Source: Lysinibacillus sp. KCTC 33748 (GTDB lineage Bacteria; Bacillota; Bacilli; Bacillales_A; Planococcaceae). From it: a stretch of 64,000 nucleotides of DNA. The translations under genes were made by a program, and so were the position numbers. The notes under the pieces are model-generated. The model made no database searches. It saw nothing but the letters and a program-made list of their open reading frames with translations, and was not told where the DNA came from. Shown here one piece after another: positions 38,027-47,636 of this stretch. Within the stretch, counting starts at the first letter, position 1, and every line of letters starts with the position of its first letter. The stretch covers positions 1 to 64,000 of the forward strand of contig NZ_MWSJ01000007.1 of the NCBI RefSeq assembly GCF_002237755.1, read 5' to 3'.

Positions 38027-38983
38027 TTAAGCTTCTGTATATTGTCCAATCTTTCTGAATTTCTCATAACGGTCTTCAATTAATTGGTCGCCATTTAAAG
38101 AGTTCAATGTTTTTAGTGTGTCGCTTATACATTCTTTTAAATAAAGTGCTTGTTTTGCTACATTGCGATGAGCTCCACCTGTTATTTCAGGGATAATTCC
38201 ATCAATAACGCCAAGCTCTTTTAAGTCAGGTGCTGTTATACGCATTGCTTCTGCCGCTTGCTTTGCAAGGCTACCATCACGCCATAAAATCGACGCTGCC
38301 CCTTCTGGCGAGATTACAGAGTATGTTGAGTTTTCTAGCATAAAGACACGATTTGCTACACCTAATGCAAGTGCACCACCGCTTCCGCCTTCCCCAATAA
38401 CGATTGAAATAACTGGTACTGTTAAGCCCGCCATTTCGACAAGATTTCTAGCAATCGCTTCACTTTGACCACGTTCCTCAGCTGCCTTACCGGGATAAGC
38501 ACCTTTCGTATCAATAAAGCAAATAATTGGTCGTTTAAATTTCTCCGCCTGCTTCATTAAGCGTAATGCCTTACGATATCCTTCTGGGTGTGGCATACCA
38601 AAATTTCGACGAATGTTTTCTTTCGTTGATTTCCCTCGTTGGTGTCCAATAATTGTTACTGGCTGACCTTCAAAAAGAGCAATCCCACCAAGAATAGCCG
38701 CATCATCACCAAACGTACGATCTCCATGTAACTCAATAAAGTTTTCACACATAGCTTCTATATATTGTAAAGTTGTTGGTCGTTCTGGATGTCTAGCAAC
38801 CTGTACACGATCCCATGGCTTCATATTTGCATAAATAGATTGTTCTAGCTGTGTTAGACGTGTTTCAAGCTTTTCAATTTCGCCTGTCATATCTACATCT
38901 GCCTCGGTAGCAATCGTTTTTAATTCATCAATTTTTTCACGTAATTGTACTACTGGTTCTTCAAAAGCTAAATTTTTAGACAT
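38027..38983 (-). CDS. accA: Acetyl-CoA carboxylase carboxyltransferase subunit alpha
   Basis: 318 residues. N-terminal coiled segment ([19 protein letters not shown]), then the carboxyltransferase fold with [56 protein letters not shown] and [15 protein letters not shown]. With AccD it transfers the carboxyl group from biotin to acetyl-CoA to make malonyl-CoA. It overlaps accD by 8 bp. Confidence 0.97.
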   Translation of the reverse strand: MSKNLAFEEPVVQLREKIDELKTIATEADVDMTGEIEKLETRLTQLEQSIYANMKPWDRVQVARHPERPTTLQYIEAMCENFIELHGDRTFGDDAAILGGIALFEGQPVTIIGHQRGKSTKENIRRNFGMPHPEGYRKALRLMKQAEKFKRPIICFIDTKGAYPGKAAEERGQSEAIARNLVEMAGLTVPVISIVIGEGGSGGALALGVANRVFMLENSTYSVISPEGAASILWRDGSLAKQAAEAMRITAPDLKELGVIDGIIPEITGGAHRNVAKQALYLKECISDTLKTLNSLNGDQLIEDRYEKFRKIGQYTEA

Positions 38984-39824
38984 GTTGCACGCCTCCTTTT
39001 GTATGCATTTTTACAAGCACTGCTACTTGGTTTCGTAAATCTTTTCGATGGAAGATTGCATCAAGCTGTCCATGTGCTAATAAAAATTCCGCTGTTTGGA
39101 AATCATTTGGTAGTTTTTCTCTTACTGTTTCTTCGATTACTCGACGACCAGCAAAGCCAATCAATGCTTGTGGCTCCGCAATATTAATATCTCCAACAGA
39201 GGCAAAGCTTGCAGAAACGCCACCTGTTGTAGGATGCGTTAATATTGAAATAAACAATAGTCCATGATCACTATGACGTTTTAATGCCACACTCGTTTTC
39301 GCCATTTGCATTAATGATAGTACACCTTCTTGCATGCGCGCCCCACCACTTGCAGTAAAGATAATAAACGGTACTCGTAATTCCGTAGCTTTTTCTACGG
39401 CACTTGTGATTTTTTCTCCAACAACTGAGCCCATTGAACCCATACGGAAATGAGAATCCATAATTGCTACAACAATTTCTTCTCCATCAAGGGTACCCAC
39501 ACCTGTCAGTACGGCTTCGTTTAATCCCGTTTTTTGTTGGTCCGCTGAAATTTTTTCAACATAAGCAGGGAAATTAAGAGGATTACTTGTTTGTAAATGA
39601 TCGTCCATTGAAACAAATGAACCTTCATCTAAAAAACATGCTACGCGCTCCTGTGCAGTCATTTTGAAATGATGGTCACATTTTGTACACACTTTGTTAT
39701 TTTTTTCTAATTCTTTCGTTAATTGAATGTGACGGCATTCTGGACATTTTGTCATAAGTCCTTCTGGAAACCCCTTTTCTTGTCCGTCCTCTTTCTTTTT
39801 ACTAAATATGCTGCGAATTGCCAT
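38976..39824 (-). CDS. accD: Acetyl-CoA carboxylase carboxyltransferase subunit beta
   Basis: 282 residues. N-terminal Cys4 zinc ribbon (CPEC at about 28-31, CTKC at about 47-50), then a crotonase fold with GMGTLDG-like [36 protein letters not shown] and [16 protein letters not shown]. Partner of AccA. It starts 21 bp after the FadR-type regulator, so all three form one operon. Confidence 0.97.
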   Translation of the reverse strand: MAIRSIFSKKKEDGQEKGFPEGLMTKCPECRHIQLTKELEKNNKVCTKCDHHFKMTAQERVACFLDEGSFVSMDDHLQTSNPLNFPAYVEKISADQQKTGLNEAVLTGVGTLDGEEIVVAIMDSHFRMGSMGSVVGEKITSAVEKATELRVPFIIFTASGGARMQEGVLSLMQMAKTSVALKRHSDHGLLFISILTHPTTGGVSASFASVGDINIAEPQALIGFAGRRVIEETVREKLPNDFQTAEFLLAHGQLDAIFHRKDLRNQVAVLVKMHTKGGVQHV

Positions 39825-39845
39825 GTTTGACTCCCCCTTTGTTGT

Positions 39846-40487
39846 CTAATTACTTCGTAAAGTCTTCATCCATTGCTCGTAAGCTTTTAGTGCTTCTTTT
39901 TCATAGCCAAGCTGCATCGATTTCAACATAGTTTGAATGATCAATTTTTCTTCTTCTGTTGAGTTTCGATTTAAACGGTCACCATCATAAGCTGCTAACT
40001 GAAACCAGACTTTTAGTGAAAGACGATTTCCCGCCGTGATGATTATTTCTCGTAATACATCTCGACAACTAATCGCATCCTCTATCTCTAGCTTTACAAA
40101 AAAACTGTCCCACACCGGTAGTGTTCGCAGAGTCTCTGTACAACTTATTACGCGAATGGCTTCCTTTTCATGAATTTGTCGCGTTAATTCGACATCTTTT
40201 TTCGATTTTTCATCTTCTAGTATAAACATCGACAGTATTTCTACGAGCTGATGCTTATGCGTGGAAGCTAGGAACGTACCTCCCCCATGTTTCGTTTCAA
40301 TAAGACCTAACAATTCTAAGCTTCGCAATGCCTCTCTCACAGAGGATCGCCCGACACCTAGACGCTCTGAAAGGACTCGTTCGGAAGGTAGTTTTTCTCC
40401 AGCCTGTATTTCTTCCATTTTAATAAGTTGTCGTAATTGTTGGACGATATCCAAAAACACTTTTTTTTGTTCGGTTTTTTTATCCAT
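39846..40487 (-). CDS. GntR-family (FadR-subfamily) regulator in the accDA operon
   Basis: 213 residues. N-terminal winged helix with GEKLPSERVLSERLGVGRSS, SVREALRSLELLGLIE and KHGGGTFL, the FadR-subfamily signature. The C-terminal helices (about 80-213) fit an FCD-like ligand domain but are short. The ATG at 40487 has GGAGTTGATC upstream; an earlier ATG reads through repeat sequence. It is the first gene of an operon with accD and accA, and a FadR-like palindrome lies about 66 bp upstream, so autoregulation and control of malonyl-CoA synthesis are likely. The ligand is unknown (acyl-CoA or organic acid). Confidence 0.82.
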   Translation of the reverse strand: MDKKTEQKKVFLDIVQQLRQLIKMEEIQAGEKLPSERVLSERLGVGRSSVREALRSLELLGLIETKHGGGTFLASTHKHQLVEILSMFILEDEKSKKDVELTRQIHEKEAIRVISCTETLRTLPVWDSFFVKLEIEDAISCRDVLREIIITAGNRLSLKVWFQLAAYDGDRLNRNSTEEEKLIIQTMLKSMQLGYEKEALKAYEQWMKTLRSN

Positions 40488-40502
40488 ACGATCAACTCCT
40501 AT

Positions 40503-40535
40503 TATCAATTTCGCCTTGGCGTAATTGTATCTGTC
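40503..40535. repeat. Family B fragment in the regulator leader
   Basis: TATCAATTTCGCCTTGGCGT followed by AATTGTATCTGTCGC. It is the core palindrome of the copy 1 subtype. It lies between the candidate operator and the start codon, so it would be in the operon's 5' untranslated RNA. Confidence 0.65.
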
Positions 40536-40552
40536 GCTACATAAACATACCG

Positions 40553-40571
40553 AAAGTGGTCTGGCCACTTT
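40553..40571. promoter_or_regulatory. FadR-type operator palindrome upstream of the accDA operon
   Basis: AAAGTGGTCTGGCCACTTT is a 19-bp near-perfect palindrome; its core TGGTCTGGCCA differs at one position from the TGGTCNGACCA core of FadR/FCD-family operators. It lies about 66 bp upstream of a gene encoding such a regulator. Confidence 0.6.
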
Positions 40572-40613
40572 TGAACATTGACTCTAGCTTACAAAATAAC
40601 TGTTAAAAAGTAA

Positions 40614-40645
40614 AGAAAAAACTGCATAAAAAATTTATGCAGTTT
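40614..40645 (-). terminator. Terminator of dnaE
   Basis: Minus strand: AAACTGCATAAA, TTT, TTTATGCAGTTT then TTTC. About 20 bp past the dnaE stop; it isolates dnaE from the regulator-accDA operon. Confidence 0.85.
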
Positions 40646-40663
40646 CTAATATTTTCTTCAATT

Positions 40664-43600
40664 TCATATTCTTTTCGTCGCTTGCGCATGTTTTACTTTC
40701 ACTTGAGGTTTACCAAAGCGTCTTTCAAGTGTCCCCTCAATGTAAAGCAATTCATCTTCAAGTAACAGCTCTTGAACAAGATGAAAAACCTGAGGGAATA
40801 AGGTTACAGATATTGCTCCAAACTCATCCTGAAGCTGAACAAAGGCCATTTGCTCACCTTTTTTTGTGCGTATTTTTTTCACTTCTTCTATCATGCCAAG
40901 CATTTTGACATACGTTCCGTCACGCGCTTGTTTTAACTCTCTGCACGTACTATTTACCTCATTCCAAAAAGCTCTTTCCTCTGTAACCGGATGGGCTGAT
41001 ATATAAAAACCAAGACTTTCCTTTTCACGTAGCAATTTTTCCTTTTGTGGCATCGCTTCTGCTTCCATATACTTTGGCTTACCAAAGCTAAAGGTAGTAG
41101 TCGATTCAATATCAATATCCTCAGTTGGTCTTAGCAGTTCTGCATGCTTCAAAGCTGCCTCCAATGTCGCTATCAGTACCGCACGATCTTTATCTAAATA
41201 ATCGAGAGCCCCCGCGAAAATTAAAGACTCCATTACTTTTGGTTTAAAATGCTGTGCGCTTAATGCAACTGCCATGTCAAATATATTATCCAATGCTTCT
41301 GGCTTCGCCTGGCGTAAGGCGTATACTTTCTCTATAAATGTATAAGGAACACCCTTTATTCCGGACAAGCTGTAGCGAATTCCATCCTTCTCAACAGTAA
41401 AGAATTTTGTACTTTGTTTTAATGATGGCGGGTAAAACGAAATTCCTTTCTCTTTTGCCTCATTCTCAAGTTGCAGAATTTTTTCCACATTTCCTGTTGC
41501 ATTTGATAATAACGCAGAATAAAAACTTTGCGGGAAATGTGCCTTTAAATAGGCCATTTGGTAGGAGATAACGCTATATGCGACAGCATGGCTTTTAGGA
41601 AAACCGTAGTCTGCAAAGCGTACAATTAATGCATACACTTCTTCCGCCACATGGACGTCAAAGCCTTGCTTCATTGCTCCATCTACAAATGCGGTACGTT
41701 GCTCTTCTAATACTTGACGATTTTTTTTACTTACCGCTCGACGCAATAAATCCGCTTGTCCCATTGTAAATCCAGCCATCACCGAGGCAATTTGCATGAT
41801 CTGTTCTTGATAAACTATGACACCAAATGTCTCTCGTAAAATGGGCTCTAATGCCGGATGAGGCATAGTAACCGATTCCCTTCCCGCTTTCCGTCTAGCA
41901 TACATCGGAATAAAATCCATTGGACCAGGGCGATACAACGCATTGACTGCTACTATATCTAAAAAATGGGTTGGCTGAATATCACTTAAAGCTTGCTTCA
42001 TACCTTCCGATTCTAATTGGAAAATCCCTAATGTATCTCCCATTTGAAGAAGTTGAAATGTTTTTTCATCTTGCATCGGTATAAGCTCAAACTCTATCCA
42101 AGGACCACCGGATTTATAAATTGACCAACGCACTTGCTCTAAAATTGTCAGGTTGCGCAATCCTAAAAAATCCATTTTGACAAGTCCACAGGCTTCTACA
42201 TCTCCCATCGGCCATTGCGTACAATAAATTCCATCATGCCCTTCTTCAATCGGTATCGTATTAACTAATGGAGAAGGTGACAGCACAATTCCTGCCGCAT
42301 GAGTGGAAGAATTTCTTGGCACCCCTTCAAGTTTTAACGCCACCTCTAACCAACGACGATGTTTTTCATCCTCAGCTAACCAGCCTTGTAAGCCTTGTGA
42401 TTCGGCTACTGCTTTTTGCAATGTTATTCCTGGTTTATTGGGAATCATTTTCGAGATTTTCTCTAACGTTTCAGCGTCAAAACCAAAAACACGCGCAACA
42501 TCTCTAGCTACTGCCTTTGCAGATAAAGTGCCAAACGTAATAATTTGCGCCACATTTGCCTTGCCATATTTCTGAGCGACATAATGGATTACTTTTTGTC
42601 TTTTACTGTCGACAAAGTCGATATCGATATCCGGCAGTGTAACACGTTCCGGGTTTAAAAATCGTTCGAATAATAAGCCATAAACTAATGGATCTACTTG
42701 CGTAATAGATAAGCTATAAGCTACAAGAGAACTTGCTGATGAACCACGACCAGGACCTGTTAAAATACGATTTTCTTTAGCAAAGTGCATAAAGTCTGCA
42801 ACAATTAAAAAATAATCTGCAAAGCCCATTGAACAAATAATCTCAAGCTCGTATTGAAGCCGCTCCTGATAAACTTTAGGAATCTCTGCTTGCTTTAATC
42901 GTTCTGCCAATCCTGCAAAAGTCTCTTTGACAAGCAAGCTTTCGGCTGTTTCACCTGTAGGAACAGGAAATTTAGGCATTTGAACGTGCATTTCAGGAAT
43001 TTCCGCCGTACAGCTCGCTAGCATCGTTGCACTAGATGCTAGCCATTCTGGATGATCAGCAAACCAGCTTCGCCATTCCTCTTCTGTCGGAGCGAAATAT
43101 CCTTGTAAATGAGCTGATTGCATTGTATCAGTAAGCTTTTCACCTGAATCTATCGCTCTTGCAACCTCAAAGGCGAAATGATCTTCTGGTCGTAAAAAAT
43201 AACAGCTTTGGGAGGCAACTAACGTTATATTCATAGTTTCACACCACGTCACAAACGTTTCTTCTTTTTCGGCTTTCATTCCTGCTGGTCTTGCAATTCC
43301 CATAAATAAATGCTTGCCAAATACCTTGTTTAAAGCACTTGCTACTTCTGTCCAATCCTCAGTTTCTACTAAATCATCCGAAGAAAGTAATGCCACACAG
43401 CCCGCCGCATATCCTTCAAGCCATTTCCACGGAAGCGTATTATCCTCTCTTATCGAAACTGCACTACTAATCTTTAAAAGATGCTGGTAGCCTTCTTGCG
43501 TCTGAGCATACAGCACAATTGGAACCTTTCTATCTTGCCACTGTACGTTTATCGAGAGCCCTAATACAGCATGAATATTCGCTTGCTGCAATGCTTTACA

Positions 43601-43747
43601 AAAAGGCAAAAGCCCGTACAATTTTGAATTGACGATTGCACAGGCCTGAGTATTTTGCTCTTGTAAAAAAGGGATCAATTGCTCAAGCCGAATCGTACTT
43701 TGCAATAAATCCGCACTCGTATGCATTTTCGTATATACATGTGTCAA
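40664..43747 (-). CDS. dnaE: DNA polymerase III subunit alpha (DnaE)
   Basis: 1027 residues, shorter than B. subtilis DnaE (about 1115). C-family catalytic segments are intact: LTGPGRGSSASSLVAYSLSI, LPDIDIDFVDSKRQKV (catalytic Asp pair), GILQLESEGM-like GIFQLESEGMKQAL and NALYRPGPMDFIPMYARRK. The C-terminal OB fold spans about 935-1020 (VKMLGMIEEVKKIRTKKGEQ). The N-terminal PHP domain has lost its metal-binding His/Asp signature (it reads MHTSADLL and IVNSKLYG). DnaE extends primers on the lagging strand before PolC. TTG start with GGAAGGG upstream. Confidence 0.94.
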   Translation of the reverse strand: MTHVYTKMHTSADLLQSTIRLEQLIPFLQEQNTQACAIVNSKLYGLLPFCKALQQANIHAVLGLSINVQWQDRKVPIVLYAQTQEGYQHLLKISSAVSIREDNTLPWKWLEGYAAGCVALLSSDDLVETEDWTEVASALNKVFGKHLFMGIARPAGMKAEKEETFVTWCETMNITLVASQSCYFLRPEDHFAFEVARAIDSGEKLTDTMQSAHLQGYFAPTEEEWRSWFADHPEWLASSATMLASCTAEIPEMHVQMPKFPVPTGETAESLLVKETFAGLAERLKQAEIPKVYQERLQYELEIICSMGFADYFLIVADFMHFAKENRILTGPGRGSSASSLVAYSLSITQVDPLVYGLLFERFLNPERVTLPDIDIDFVDSKRQKVIHYVAQKYGKANVAQIITFGTLSAKAVARDVARVFGFDAETLEKISKMIPNKPGITLQKAVAESQGLQGWLAEDEKHRRWLEVALKLEGVPRNSSTHAAGIVLSPSPLVNTIPIEEGHDGIYCTQWPMGDVEACGLVKMDFLGLRNLTILEQVRWSIYKSGGPWIEFELIPMQDEKTFQLLQMGDTLGIFQLESEGMKQALSDIQPTHFLDIVAVNALYRPGPMDFIPMYARRKAGRESVTMPHPALEPILRETFGVIVYQEQIMQIASVMAGFTMGQADLLRRAVSKKNRQVLEEQRTAFVDGAMKQGFDVHVAEEVYALIVRFADYGFPKSHAVAYSVISYQMAYLKAHFPQSFYSALLSNATGNVEKILQLENEAKEKGISFYPPSLKQSTKFFTVEKDGIRYSLSGIKGVPYTFIEKVYALRQAKPEALDNIFDMAVALSAQHFKPKVMESLIFAGALDYLDKDRAVLIATLEAALKHAELLRPTEDIDIESTTTFSFGKPKYMEAEAMPQKEKLLREKESLGFYISAHPVTEERAFWNEVNSTCRELKQARDGTYVKMLGMIEEVKKIRTKKGEQMAFVQLQDEFGAISVTLFPQVFHLVQELLLEDELLYIEGTLERRFGKPQVKVKHAQATKRI

Positions 43748-43781
43748 ATGAATCCCTTCCTTTCTAGGTATGAAAAAATGT

Positions 43782-44726
43782 TTATCGATACGCCTTACAA
43801 ATTTCCTGTAATCTCGTTATAACACGCTCTGCTTCTTCCCATGAATAAGCTGTAGCTCCTGAAGCGAGCGGATGTCCACCACCGTTAAATTCCTTCGCCA
43901 AAGTGTTAATAACAGGGCCTTTTGAGCGTAAACGCACACGAATTTGATCGACCTCTTCAATGAAGACCACCCATGCACAAATACCTTTCACACTTCCAAG
44001 ACAGCCAACTAACAGGGATGCCTCTGACGGTACAACATTGAATTCTGCTAGCAATTCCTTTGTCAGCTTGATATGTGCTGCTCCGTACTCATCCATTTTG
44101 AAATTTTGATAAATATAGCCCTGTAAATTTAATAGCTTTTGCTCCATTTCATACATTCCATCGAAAATTTGATTTCGATCAAAATCATATGAAACAAGCT
44201 CCCCTGCAATTTTAAACGTTTTTGCGGTCGTGCTAGGGAATTGGAAACGTCCTGTATCTCCTACAATACCAGCAAATAATAATCTTGCGGAGGCATCTGG
44301 TAGAATCCAGTTGGCTACTTGTTTCCCTTCCTCAAAGAGCTCATAAATCATTTCACTACAAGAGCTCGCATTCGTATCTACCCATAGTAAATCACCATAC
44401 GCATCGTCATTTGGATGATGATCTATTTTAATAATCGTTTTACCTTTTATATAGCGTTGATCGTCCACACGTTCTGTATTTGCCGTATCTGTCACAATAA
44501 CTAAAGCATTATCGTAAATTTCATCTGTAATGTCATCGGGATTTACTAAAAATGATAATGATTCATCATGCTCACCTACAGCAAAAACTTTCTTTTCCGG
44601 ATAATTTGCTAAAATAAGCTCTTTTAAGCCTTGCTGAGATCCATAAGCGTCTGGATCTGGTCGCACATGGCGATGAATAATGATTGTTTCATATGAAGCA
44701 ATTGTGTCGATGATTTGTCTTTTCAA
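43782..44726 (-). CDS. nrnA: NrnA: DHH-family nanoRNase / pAp phosphatase
   Basis: 314 codons, matching the 313-residue B. subtilis NrnA if started at the TTG at 44726, which has GGGGGAAAT upstream; the upstream ATG at 44765 would add 13 atypical residues. DHH motifs: HRHVRPDPDAYGSQQG, IVTDTANTERVD, IDHHPNDDAYGD, and DHHA1 GGGHPLASGA. It degrades 2-5-mer oligoribonucleotides and dephosphorylates pAp. It lies 34 bp upstream of dnaE. Confidence 0.94.
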   Translation of the reverse strand: MKRQIIDTIASYETIIIHRHVRPDPDAYGSQQGLKELILANYPEKKVFAVGEHDESLSFLVNPDDITDEIYDNALVIVTDTANTERVDDQRYIKGKTIIKIDHHPNDDAYGDLLWVDTNASSCSEMIYELFEEGKQVANWILPDASARLLFAGIVGDTGRFQFPSTTAKTFKIAGELVSYDFDRNQIFDGMYEMEQKLLNLQGYIYQNFKMDEYGAAHIKLTKELLAEFNVVPSEASLLVGCLGSVKGICAWVVFIEEVDQIRVRLRSKGPVINTLAKEFNGGGHPLASGATAYSWEEAERVITRLQEICKAYR

Positions 44727-44816
44727 ATTAATTTCCCCCAACTTGATAGTAATAACCGTTAGCATTTTTCTTCAATAATCGTTACAATAATGACTAGTTA
44801 TGCTAGGAGGTTTACT

Positions 44817-45122
44817 ATGCTCAATTTAATATTTGTATTTACAATAATCATATCATTTGTGTTTTATTTTTATTTTAAAACAAAACAGTTTCGTTCTTCA
44901 TTACCAATCGCTAAAAATTGGTACAAGAGTAAAGCCAATGTAAGTTTCGGTGCATTTATTCTTTTGTTTGGTTTAAACCAAGCTTATTTATTCCCAGGGT
45001 TATTTACATTTATTATTGTAGCAATTCTTGTCGTTTTAGGCATCTTTGTTATTGTCGAAAACACTAAAAAGGTTCGTCACTACGGTCAATTTGTTGAAGA
45101 AGAGTACCGTATTAACCGATAA
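44817..45122 (+). CDS. ytpI: YtpI-like small membrane protein
   Basis: 101 residues; B. subtilis YtpI is about 100. Three membrane helices (about 2-20, 41-58, 63-82), with a basic loop KNWYKSKANVSFGAF and C-terminal RHYGQFVEEEYR. The ATG at 44817 follows AGGAGGTTT. Located between nrnA and ytoI as in B. subtilis. Function unknown. Confidence 0.82.
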   Translation: MLNLIFVFTIIISFVFYFYFKTKQFRSSLPIAKNWYKSKANVSFGAFILLFGLNQAYLFPGLFTFIIVAILVVLGIFVIVENTKKVRHYGQFVEEEYRINR

Positions 45123-45126
45123 ATAA

Positions 45127-45170
45127 TCAATTATGCCTCGGCATAATTCCATGACACCCGCTGAAAGAAA
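45127..45170. repeat. Family B fragment after ytpI
   Basis: CAATTATGCCTCGGCATAAT then TCCATGACACCCGCTGAAAG: core palindrome followed directly by the tail, with the central hairpins missing. It lies five bases past the ytpI stop, before the terminator. Confidence 0.75.
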
Positions 45171-45171
45171 T

Positions 45172-45215
45172 GAAAGGGATGGTCTAGCATGTACCCTAGA
45201 CCATCCCTTTTTCTG
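45172..45215. terminator. Bidirectional terminator between ytpI and ytoI
   Basis: AAAGGGATGGTCTAG, loop CATGTACC-like, CTAGACCATCCCTTT with T runs on both strands; serves the convergent pair. Confidence 0.85.
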
Positions 45216-45220
45216 TTTTC

Positions 45221-46528
45221 TTAACGTTCCAGTAGTTGGAACATCATCATTGCCTTCCCAACAAGCATTTGTTGATTAAACACTTCGAAGTCCATTTTCA
45301 CAAACTTACGACTCATGTCTAATATTCGAGGCTTTACAGTAAGTGTGCTTTCCATTTGCACAGGTTTGATGAAATAAATCGTCATGTTTTCGGCAACTGC
45401 ATCTCCACGTTTACGACGCTTTAATGAGAATGAACCAACTTCCGCTAGCAAAGTTGTAAATGCTCCATAAGAAATTGCCCCGTATTGGTTGGTCATTTGA
45501 GGAGTTACTTTAAATTCTACGATTAATTCTTCATCGCCAAGCACCTTCATCTCATTTTTCACTAAATCATCAATCGTTTCACCATGCTGAGGTTGTCTTT
45601 GAGCAAGCTGAAGCGCCTTTAGTACATCTTGTCGACTAATTACACCTTGCAAAATATTATCATCATCGACAATTGGTAACAGGTCAATCCCTTCCCAAAT
45701 CATACGATGCCCTGCAGAAGCAACACTCATTTTCATCGATCCAGCAATCGGATTTTTCGTCATAACTTTTTCAATAAACTCGTTTTCTTCGCGACCGATA
45801 ACGTCTTTTACTGTAATCATCCCAACAAGCTTATTGTTTGCTGTCACAACAGGAAATGCACCATGAGTTGTTCGTTCATTTAGCTTGTGGAAATGTTGAA
45901 TTGTTTCATCATTTCGAAGAACAGAAGTATCAGTCATCGGCACAAAAATATCTTCAATAAATAAAATATCTTTTTTAATTAATTGGTCATAAATTGCGCG
46001 GTTAATCATTGTTGCCACAGTAAAGGTATCATAGCTTGTTGAAATGATCGGTAAGTCCAAGGAATCTGCAAGTAATTTGTTTTCCTCAGTTGTATCAAAG
46101 CCCCCTGTAATTAAAACAGCTGCACCAGCTCGAAGTGCATTTTCATGCGCTTTAAAACGGTTACCAACGATCAGCAAGCTTCCTGCATCTGTATAACGCA
46201 TCATATCTTCTAATTGCATGGCACCAATAACAAATTTCGTTAACGTTTTATGTAGACCTGTTTTTCCACCTAAAACTTGGCCATCTACAATATTTACAAT
46301 TTCTGCGAAGGTTAATCGCTCAATATTTTCTTTCTTTTTCTTCTCAATACGAATTGTTCCAACACGTTCAATAGAGCTTACTAAACGACGATTTTCCGCT
46401 TCTTTAATAGCACGGTATGCCGTTCCTTCACTCACCTGCATTTCCTTTGCAATTTGACGTACTGAAATTTTATCACCAACGGGTAATGATTCGATGTATT
46501 GTAAAATTCTCTCATGTTTTGTAGACAA
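45221..46528 (-). CDS. ytoI: YtoI-like protein: HTH, DRTGG, CBS pair and hot-dog domains
   Basis: 435 residues from a TTG start with AGGTGAT upstream. Order: N-terminal winged helix (ISVRQIAKEMQVSEGTAYRA, about 1-60), DRTGG-like domain (about 70-185), two CBS domains (about 195-315; VMTKNPIAGSMKMSVASAG and LLPIVDDDNILQGVISRQDV), and a hot-dog thioesterase-like domain (about 330-435). B. subtilis YtoI has the same layout and place. Such proteins are thought to sense adenine nucleotides; function unknown. Confidence 0.9.
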   Translation of the reverse strand: MSTKHERILQYIESLPVGDKISVRQIAKEMQVSEGTAYRAIKEAENRRLVSSIERVGTIRIEKKKKENIERLTFAEIVNIVDGQVLGGKTGLHKTLTKFVIGAMQLEDMMRYTDAGSLLIVGNRFKAHENALRAGAAVLITGGFDTTEENKLLADSLDLPIISTSYDTFTVATMINRAIYDQLIKKDILFIEDIFVPMTDTSVLRNDETIQHFHKLNERTTHGAFPVVTANNKLVGMITVKDVIGREENEFIEKVMTKNPIAGSMKMSVASAGHRMIWEGIDLLPIVDDDNILQGVISRQDVLKALQLAQRQPQHGETIDDLVKNEMKVLGDEELIVEFKVTPQMTNQYGAISYGAFTTLLAEVGSFSLKRRKRGDAVAENMTIYFIKPVQMESTLTVKPRILDMSRKFVKMDFEVFNQQMLVGKAMMMFQLLER

Positions 46529-46680
46529 AATATCACCTATTTCTCAATCATCAATTCTGCTCTTAGTGTACCATATTTTTTATAAAAATATTTAATATAA
46601 AGTGATGAATTTGTTATACTTTCCCCATCGTTTCAACTACGCACGTGGTGCCAACTCATATAGTACAGCAGTGTCGCTGA

Positions 46681-47364
46681 TTAGGAACAGTTTACTTTTT
46701 CACCCGCTTTTAAAATTTGAACCTCTGCATTTTGCACTAAATCCGCAAAAATTTGTGGATCCTGCTCGATTGGTGGGAATGTATTGTAATGAACTGGTAC
46801 GACAATTTTCGGCTTCAAAAATGACACGGCACAAGCTGCGTCTTCTGGACCCATCGTAAAATTATCACCAATTGGTAAAAATGCAATGTCAATAGGATGG
46901 CGTTCTCCAATTAGTTTCATATCACTAAACAAAGCTGTATCCCCTGCATGATAAATTGTTAATCCTTCGATAAATAGTAAAATTCCAGCAGGCATTCCCA
47001 TATAAATAATTTCGTTATTTTCAGTTACATATGACGAACCGTGGAAAGCTTGCGTAAACTTCACTTTACCAAAATCAAATTCCTTGGCTCCCCCTATATG
47101 CATCGGGTGCACTTTCACTCCTTGCCAAGAAATCCAATTGGCTAACTCGTTTGGCGCAATGACAAGTGCATCTTTTTTCTTTGCAAGCTCCACTGTATCA
47201 CCAACATGATCATTATGACCATGTGTAAGTAAGATTATATCCGGTGCTTCCTCAGCAACCTTTAAATCTGTTTGTCCATTCCCATTAATGAATGGATCTA
47301 CCAAGATTGTTTTCCCATTTGATTGAATTTTGACAACAGAATGTCCATGATAACTAATTTCCAT
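46681..47364 (-). CDS. ytkL: UPF0173 metal-dependent hydrolase (YtkL-like)
   Basis: 227 residues, matching B. subtilis YtkL. MBL fold with [19 protein letters not shown] (HxHxDH), [17 protein letters not shown] and [16 protein letters not shown]. Metal ligands are intact, unlike the MBL-like protein at 26553. Substrate unknown. GGAGGAAAC precedes the ATG. It diverges from the M24 peptidase gene. Confidence 0.92.
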   Translation of the reverse strand: MEISYHGHSVVKIQSNGKTILVDPFINGNGQTDLKVAEEAPDIILLTHGHNDHVGDTVELAKKKDALVIAPNELANWISWQGVKVHPMHIGGAKEFDFGKVKFTQAFHGSSYVTENNEIIYMGMPAGILLFIEGLTIYHAGDTALFSDMKLIGERHPIDIAFLPIGDNFTMGPEDAACAVSFLKPKIVVPVHYNTFPPIEQDPQIFADLVQNAEVQILKAGEKVNCS

Positions 47365-47636
47365 TTACGTTTCCTCCCTGCGGTACATATTGTTCTACAC
47401 CATTTTTATTCGCTATCCATGCGATTTTTCCCTTTTTTTGATATGCTTGTACAGAGAATAATAGATTCTTTCCCAACAAAGCATACCTTGTGGGAAGACA
47501 TTTATTCATTTGTACAAAAATGAAGCATCGAATTAGAGTTATAAATCGCTCAAAAGTCGAAGCCTCATCCCGGTTAAGCTATTAGTTTAGCCAAGCACAT
47601 GGAAATTTTTCAGTGCAATAAGAGGAGGAACTGTTT

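Noticed and set aside
46602..46859. 85-codon plus-strand ORF over the 3' end of ytkL
   Set aside because: Shadow of ytkL on the opposite strand; no ribosome site.
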